This document shows, piece by piece, positions 59,165 through 64,000 of a stretch of 64,000 nt of DNA. The notes beneath the pieces are model-generated. The model searched no databases, had not been told where the DNA came from, and saw only the letters and a program-made list of their open reading frames with translations. The stretch covers positions 1 through 64,000 of the forward strand of contig MCFE01000482.1 in assembly GCA_002104905.1 (NCBI GenBank), given 5' to 3'. The DNA is from Basidiobolus meristosporus CBS 931.73. Its lineage: Eukaryota > Basidiobolomycota > Basidiobolomycetes > Basidiobolales > Basidiobolaceae. Both the position numbers and the translations under genes were made by a program. The first letter of the stretch is position 1. Each line of letters starts with the position of its first letter.

Positions 59165-60080
59165 GTGGTGTCTATCCCAAAGCCTAAAAATCAAAACCCA
59201 TTGAAGATCCATGAAGATCATCAGTGCAATGATGAAAAGTGGGCTAATACTCAAAAGGATGTCAGATGTCAAGCACACCATCACCTCAAGGCCAGCATAC
59301 CATGGAGCCACCAGGAACTCAAGGCCAAGGAGAATGCACTTGACTTGTTCCATGGGAATTATCCTGGCTTCAAATGGGCAAACAAATTTTGGGCCAGCAT
59401 TGATATGCTAAGAAAGTATCTTAGGAGTAGCAGAAACTACCAATGGCAGAAGAACAAGAGTGCTATGGATAAAAGCCAGCAGCTACCTCAAGAGCCCTTT
59501 ACAAGCAGGGCCAAAAGCTTCAAACCAGCATCAAAGTGACATCAGGTAGCTGGAAGAGTGCCAATAAGGGACAAGCAGGCAGACTCAGATGTACCAGCAC
59601 AACATTTATTAAGGCAGCAGCTTTCTCAGGAGCCCTTCACAACTATGGCAAAGGCTCAAAGCAAGTGGAAAAGTAGTTTCAGGCTGCCCACAGAGTGCCA
59701 GCTAGGGATAAGCATGCCAAAACATATATGTCAGAGCAGAATTTATCAAGGAGAAAATGTAGTTCATCACAATAAGCAACCAGACAAAGTAGCAGTGAAA
59801 GAACTGGCAGTGATAAAGAAAAAGGTACAGGGAAAAATGTCTACCTTAGCCTGAGACAGGGAAGCATGCAAAAAAAACTGCAGTTCTTGCCAATGAATTC
59901 TGTAAGCCTGGCTAACCAACAAGATTTACCAACAAGAAATCAGCGGCAGTTGAGCTACACTCCAGCAAGTTAGATGAGTTTGCAGAGAAAGGTAATTCGT
60001 CAACCGCAGCCTTCATGTCCTCCATTGTTGACAGAGTGGAGATCCCACTGACAGAAAAGGCTGCAACTTCAAGAACCTGA
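59165..60080 (+). pseudogene. accessory ORF of the CACTA element, decayed
   Basis: Plus-strand frames 59165-59539, 59558-59854 and about 59960-60080 are basic and Gln/Lys-rich. One segment (DEFAEKGNSSTAAF, then SRVEIPL-like DRVEIPLTEKA) recurs as protein in the second copy on the minus strand at 62543-62728 (NEFAEKGILSTTAS, then SRVEIPLIDKA). No family recognised. Confidence 0.5.
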
Positions 60081-60856
60081 AAGACCAACACAATGTCTTT
60101 GGTGGAGTTTTGGAACATTGATAGGCACACCAAGTAGTTACAGCATTTCATCAAGAGCAGTGCTCAAGAAAATGCACTTGAATATTGCAAGGATTTATTG
60201 CAAAGACTGGCAGATGAGTAGCTAGACCTTGAAGTACTGGCAGAAGACCAGGTTGTGTGGAAACCAGTGAATGAACAGTGGCATAAAGCCATTGGGTTCC
60301 CCCTGGAGTCATGTAACAGAGTGTTACAGCAGAAATATTGATTGAGTGGTGTGCTTTAATGGAGTTACTTGGTGAGTGTGAGGTTGAGCTTAATGTTAGT
60401 ACAGGGTACAGGGACTTGCATAGATCAATACAACTGGCAATTGAGGTACAACTGAAGTTTCAACAAAAATGAATCAATCTGTACACATAAGAAGTAAGAG
60501 AAATGGTTGAATCAGGAAGTAAGGAGTGTGAAAAAGAGGCAATAGCCAATCAATGTACACAAATGTAGGACACCAACTAAGTTGGGGATTGTAGCTCAAT
60601 AGTTTTCCCTTGACAGGCTTATGGCTTTATTCCCCTTCACATTAGATTAGAGACAGAACCCAAGTATTCCTAGCAAGCTTTTGCCAGAAGTTATTGCACT
60701 CAGTGAGCATTCCACAAACAAAACACTTGAGAAGTGTTGGATGTATCTCTCCCTCAGACTTATATACCACCACAACATGATCAGTACCTCTGAGTCATGG
60801 GACTTTAAATCTGTGACAGCCTTTTGACAAGATCATGACAATAACTGCTCATAGTG

Positions 60857-62134
60857 CTACTGCAGCCAAATGTAAGTTTTTATAAATCAAATGAATGTTA
60901 AAGCTGCATTTATGAGTGGGGACCTTAATGAGAATGTTTATATGGACCAGCCCAATGGACCTGTTAGCCACAATAGCCCCTATTTAGTCTGCAAGCTTAG
61001 ATATCTGTATATGGACTTGAATAATCACAAAGAGCCTGGAATTGTAACAGTGGTTCTAATTTGGAGTTCTTGTGTTTCAAAAGGAGCACAGCTGACTATA
61101 GGATATACTGCAAGCCTGATAGAGCAAATCCAGCTCTATTAGCACTATAAGTGGATGATCTTATTATAGCTGCCAATAACTCTGAAACATTGGTCAACAC
61201 TAAATCCAGTCTCTATAAGGAGTTCAAGCTGTCCAATCTATGAGAAATGAGGTACTGCTTGGGGATAGAATTCTCAATAGAGAGAAGTACCTAGACTATA
61301 GCCCTAAGTCAATCCAAGTATATTCAAGATATACTAAAGAAGTACTAAACTGAACACTATATATTGGCAGCTACCCCAATGGAGACCATCCTTAACTTGG
61401 TCAAAACTCAACCAAATCTAGAAAGCTTGGTGCCATCTGGAAGCCCTGACTCTCCTTCTAAATTGATATTTGCCAGTCTGACGTATAGCATGATTAGAAC
61501 ACAGCTAAATATCTCATATTTAGTGGGAGTTGTCAGCCAGCATGATCATAACTATGGATCTGATCATATTGCAATAATTAGGTGGACTTTTAGATGCTTA
61601 AAAGGAACTTGTGATATTTACTTAAGGTACACCAATACAGATTCAGAACAAGGTATTGTGGGGTACTCTGATGTTGATTGGGGACAAAATTTAGAAGGCA
61701 GAGGATCCATTACAGAATAAACCTTTCTATACTGCAAAGGAGCAATTTCATGGAACTCAAGAAAGCAACCAACCATAGCACTTTCTACCACAGAGGTAGA
61801 GTTCATGGCAGCTTGTGAAGCTACAAAAGAAGCAATGTAGTAAAGCAGCTTCTATAGATTACGCCAATGTCAAAAATGCCTAATTCATTTTTGCAACATA
61901 AATAAGGATGAATACAATTAGGTAAAATCCAACTTTTCATGCAAGAACTAAGCACATAAATATTAGACATCATTTCATACATGAAGCTATATAGAATAGC
62001 TTGGTTAGCTTAGCTTACTGTCAAACAAATGAAATGATTGCAGACATATTTACAAGGCTATTTGCTAGAGACAAACTGGAACATCTTAGATCAATATTAG
62101 AACTAGTCACTGTCAGCATTTATTTGTGTGGGAG
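60857..62134 (+). pseudogene. plus-strand copia relic G: RT and RNase H
   Basis: Continues RT from the CTA duplication (AATAAKCKF, then NVKAAFMSGDLNENVYMDQP), then LVDDLIIAANNSE-like sequence with a TAA in place of Tyr of YVDDL (about 61149), LVGVVSQHDHNYGSDHIA, YSDVDWGQNLEG and STTEVEFMAAC. It ends at the polypurine tract GTGTGGGAG (62126-62134). Many stops; the oldest copia pol in the window. Confidence 0.88.
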
Positions 62135-62262
62135 TGTTGTAAAAGTTTGTAATTCCACCTAAATATTCACCTAACCTGGTCACTTAGATCATTACCTTTA
62201 CATCTTAGAAGTGTACTGACCAAATTTCTTGTTGAGATTTACTTTGAATATTTTCACCAAAT
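62135..62262 (+). repeat. copia 3' LTR of relic G, truncated
   Basis: TGTTGTAAAAGTTTG ... TTTTCACCAAATTATA; about 128 bp of the 349-bp LTR remain. Confidence 0.85.
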
Positions 62263-62540
62263 TATAAGTGTGCCAAGGTAGAAATGTACTGAAGAACAGA
62301 CTAGAATATCACATGGGGATATGTCAGGGGTATGCTGATAATGTGGCTAGGTCATGTGACATGCATTACCATTTATGGTACTTGGCTACATAGATTCCAA
62401 AGGGGGGCTTCCACAGAATGTTCCATTGGTTAATGTTGACTTAGTGCTTTCCAGAAGTTGCTAGAATGTAGTAGAACTTTCTAGAAGGAACTGGGATTTC
62501 TTCAACAACTTCATTTATCCTGATCATCAGAGACCAGGAA
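62263..62540. other. unassigned repeat-like spacer
   Basis: No ORF. A repeated CTAGAA(T/G) word (62460-62484) is the only structure seen. May belong to an unrecognised LTR or DNA element. Confidence 0.35.
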
Positions 62541-64000
62541 TGTCATGTTATCATGACAGTTGCTTTGTCTATCAGTGGGATCTCAACTCTGCTCATAGTG
62601 GCAAATGTGGAGGCTGTGGTAGACAAGATGCCTTTCTCTGCAAACTCATTCACTTCATGGCAGTGTATCTCAATTGTGTATGTCTCCAACCCTTGTGAGA
62701 ACAGCTGCTCTCTTCTTAGTGAGTACACTTAGCTATTGTAGGATTTAGCTTGCTCTGGGCTGATGGCGTAAATTGGTGAGATCTGCAATTTTTTTCTCAT
62801 ACTTTCCTGTCTCTGGCCTGGATAGACATTTTCCCTTTCCCTTTGCCATTATTGCTGCCAGTATATGGCCACCTAGAAAGTATCACACTAAAAAGCTGTA
62901 AAGTTAAGGTGTTTGAAATATGTCATTTGTGGTAGGTGAGTGCATTTGAAGAGATTAGTAACAATAAGGCCATAATTTTTATTGATCTGAGCTACATGTG
63001 GAATACCCAAGGTAGTTGTGGGTAACCAAATAAAGAGGGTGAATCTACAGTGAAATATATGAATTGCACAAGGAGAGGTAGAAAAAGAAATTCAACTTGG
63101 TAAATTAGTATGATGGCATTATGCAGAACTAGCTGTAGGCCACCATAGCAGCAGGGTAATGCCATTAGAGGCTTGCAATGAAGCTGTCAAAACACCATCA
63201 AGTTTCTTTGCCATATAAGGTAGTTCATTGTACTGGCTGCTTGGATCCACTCAGATAGTTCTAGGGAACATCAAAACCAGCACAATGCCATGAAACCCTT
63301 GGCACAACACTGCCAAAACACTGTCACGTTATTCAACTTTATTTGGTGGTAAATTAGCCAAACACCATTGTGATTCTGTCACATGATTGTGTAGATGGTC
63401 ATTAATTCAAAGCTGCTGGTATAACAATGGTCTCCTATTGGGATCCTAACAGCTGGTCCAGATCAGATCCATTCACCAAGCCAGATTATTTTTAATAGGG
63501 TGTAAAGACTGTTTATTTCTTGAACAATATATTTCTGCTTCCTGCCAGATTGCTGCTCCTATTATAGGTGCACTCCAGTTCTTGTTTATATGAGTTCTGT
63601 ATTATATGGTGTGAATAGAGGCCTGTATCCAGGAGATACCCAGCGGTCATTAGGAAAGTTGTGCTAGCAAAATTAGATACTTGTTGAGTCCAACCCAACC
63701 TAACCTTACTTGACCAATTACCCAGGTGTTGGTGCTGCTTAGCTTCTTATTACCAAAGGCATCAGTGTCTCTATGAACACATCTGTGCTCAGTATTTCAA
63801 GGTCCAATTTAATCCACAAAAAAAGTAAGATGGAGCAGAGTATAGATAAAATTAGCATTGGTGTTCCACTTGCAAATAAATAACCCTACAATGTCAACAA
63901 AAAACTCCTAATGATTTCAATGTACTCTTAGTAAAAGTTCCTTCAGAAGGCCACTTGGATAAACTCAAGTCCAGTTCATCCAGTCTTCCCATTTAAAATT
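62541..64000. mobile_element. rearranged second copy of the CACTA/Plavaka family, runs off the window
   Basis: 62541-62860 is the reverse complement of parts of 59815-60110 by protein similarity. 62960-63240 is the reverse complement of about 56450-56745 (GGAATACCCAAGGTAGT, GGTGAATCTACAGT, CATCAAGT). 63490-64000 matches about 56930-57990 in direct orientation (CTTGTTTATATGAGTTCTGT, GGCTGCTTAGCTTCTTA). The two orientations show an inversion or two separate fragments. No intact ORF. Confidence 0.72.

Larger units (their letters stand above)
56196..60856 (-). mobile_element. CACTA/Plavaka-type DNA transposon
   Basis: 4661 bp. Ends CTCTATGAGCAATAATT (left) and AATAACTGCTCATAGTG (right); the right end read inward is CACTATGAGCAG, a CACTA terminus. 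CTA is duplicated on both sides (56193-56195, 60857-60859), a 3-bp duplication as in the CACTA superfamily. The flanks join into copia RT codons (GCAGCCAAATG). The minus strand carries a decayed Plavaka-like transposase, and the plus strand has remains of a second ORF. Confidence 0.85.

Noticed and set aside
62590-62600. TGCTCATAGTG, identical to the right terminus of the CACTA element
   Set aside because: It lies within sequence that aligns (as protein) to an internal part of the other copy, where the words differ, and no duplication or boundary is seen. Probably chance.

Overview
The window is fungal nuclear DNA. Evidence: spliced genes with short introns (40-65 nt, GT..AG, CTAAC-like branch points), fungal-type housekeeping genes (LCB1, URB2, GLC7-type PP1, a CSC1/RSN1-type channel, alpha-arrestins, eL29) and Ty1/copia, LINE, CACTA/Plavaka and foldback transposons. 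Lineage cannot be fixed from sequence alone; an early-diverging, repeat-rich fungus is a guess. Strand and exon calls below come from reading frames, splice signals and family motifs.

Layout: (1) 1-10063 is a left transposon nest. A truncated copia copy sits in a LINE reverse transcriptase. Next to it a 5.4-kb copia element (4060-9462, target duplication GAATT) lies inside the gag of an antisense copia copy, and itself carries a 734-bp foldback element. (2) 10064-43500 is a compact gene island of about 33 kb: a GDSL esterase relic cut by an LTR, a kynurenine-aminotransferase-like gene, two convergent arrestins, a small secreted protein, a C2 protein, LCB1, PEBP, URB2, an EST1/SMG7-like gene, a CxxxCxxC small protein, a CSC1-like channel, two small hypothetical genes, PP1, eL29, SRRM1 and a secreted repeat protein with dibasic sites. 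(3) 43600-64000 is a right transposon nest. One old plus-strand copia relic (45240-62262) has been split repeatedly: by a solo copia LTR, into which a minus-strand copia element inserted, which holds another copia element, which holds an 803-bp foreign solo LTR. The same relic also holds a 4.66-kb CACTA/Plavaka element. Target duplications allow most of the order to be read.

The host genes do not form an operon or a biosynthetic cluster. They cover sphingolipid synthesis (LCB1), ribosome biogenesis (URB2, eL29), RNA metabolism (SRRM1, EST1/SMG7), signalling (PP1, C2, PEBP), membrane traffic and ion flux (arrestins, CSC1). Three of them (aminotransferase, second arrestin, EST1-like) each show one apparent extra base, which may be assembly error or real decay.

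Most notable: the Kex2-type repeat precursor at 42277-43365; the foldback family with AGACTTGTTC termini and 3-bp target duplications; a copia primer site (initiator-tRNA-Met anticodon arm type) whose sequence supplies the gag start codon; and the multi-level nest on the right.
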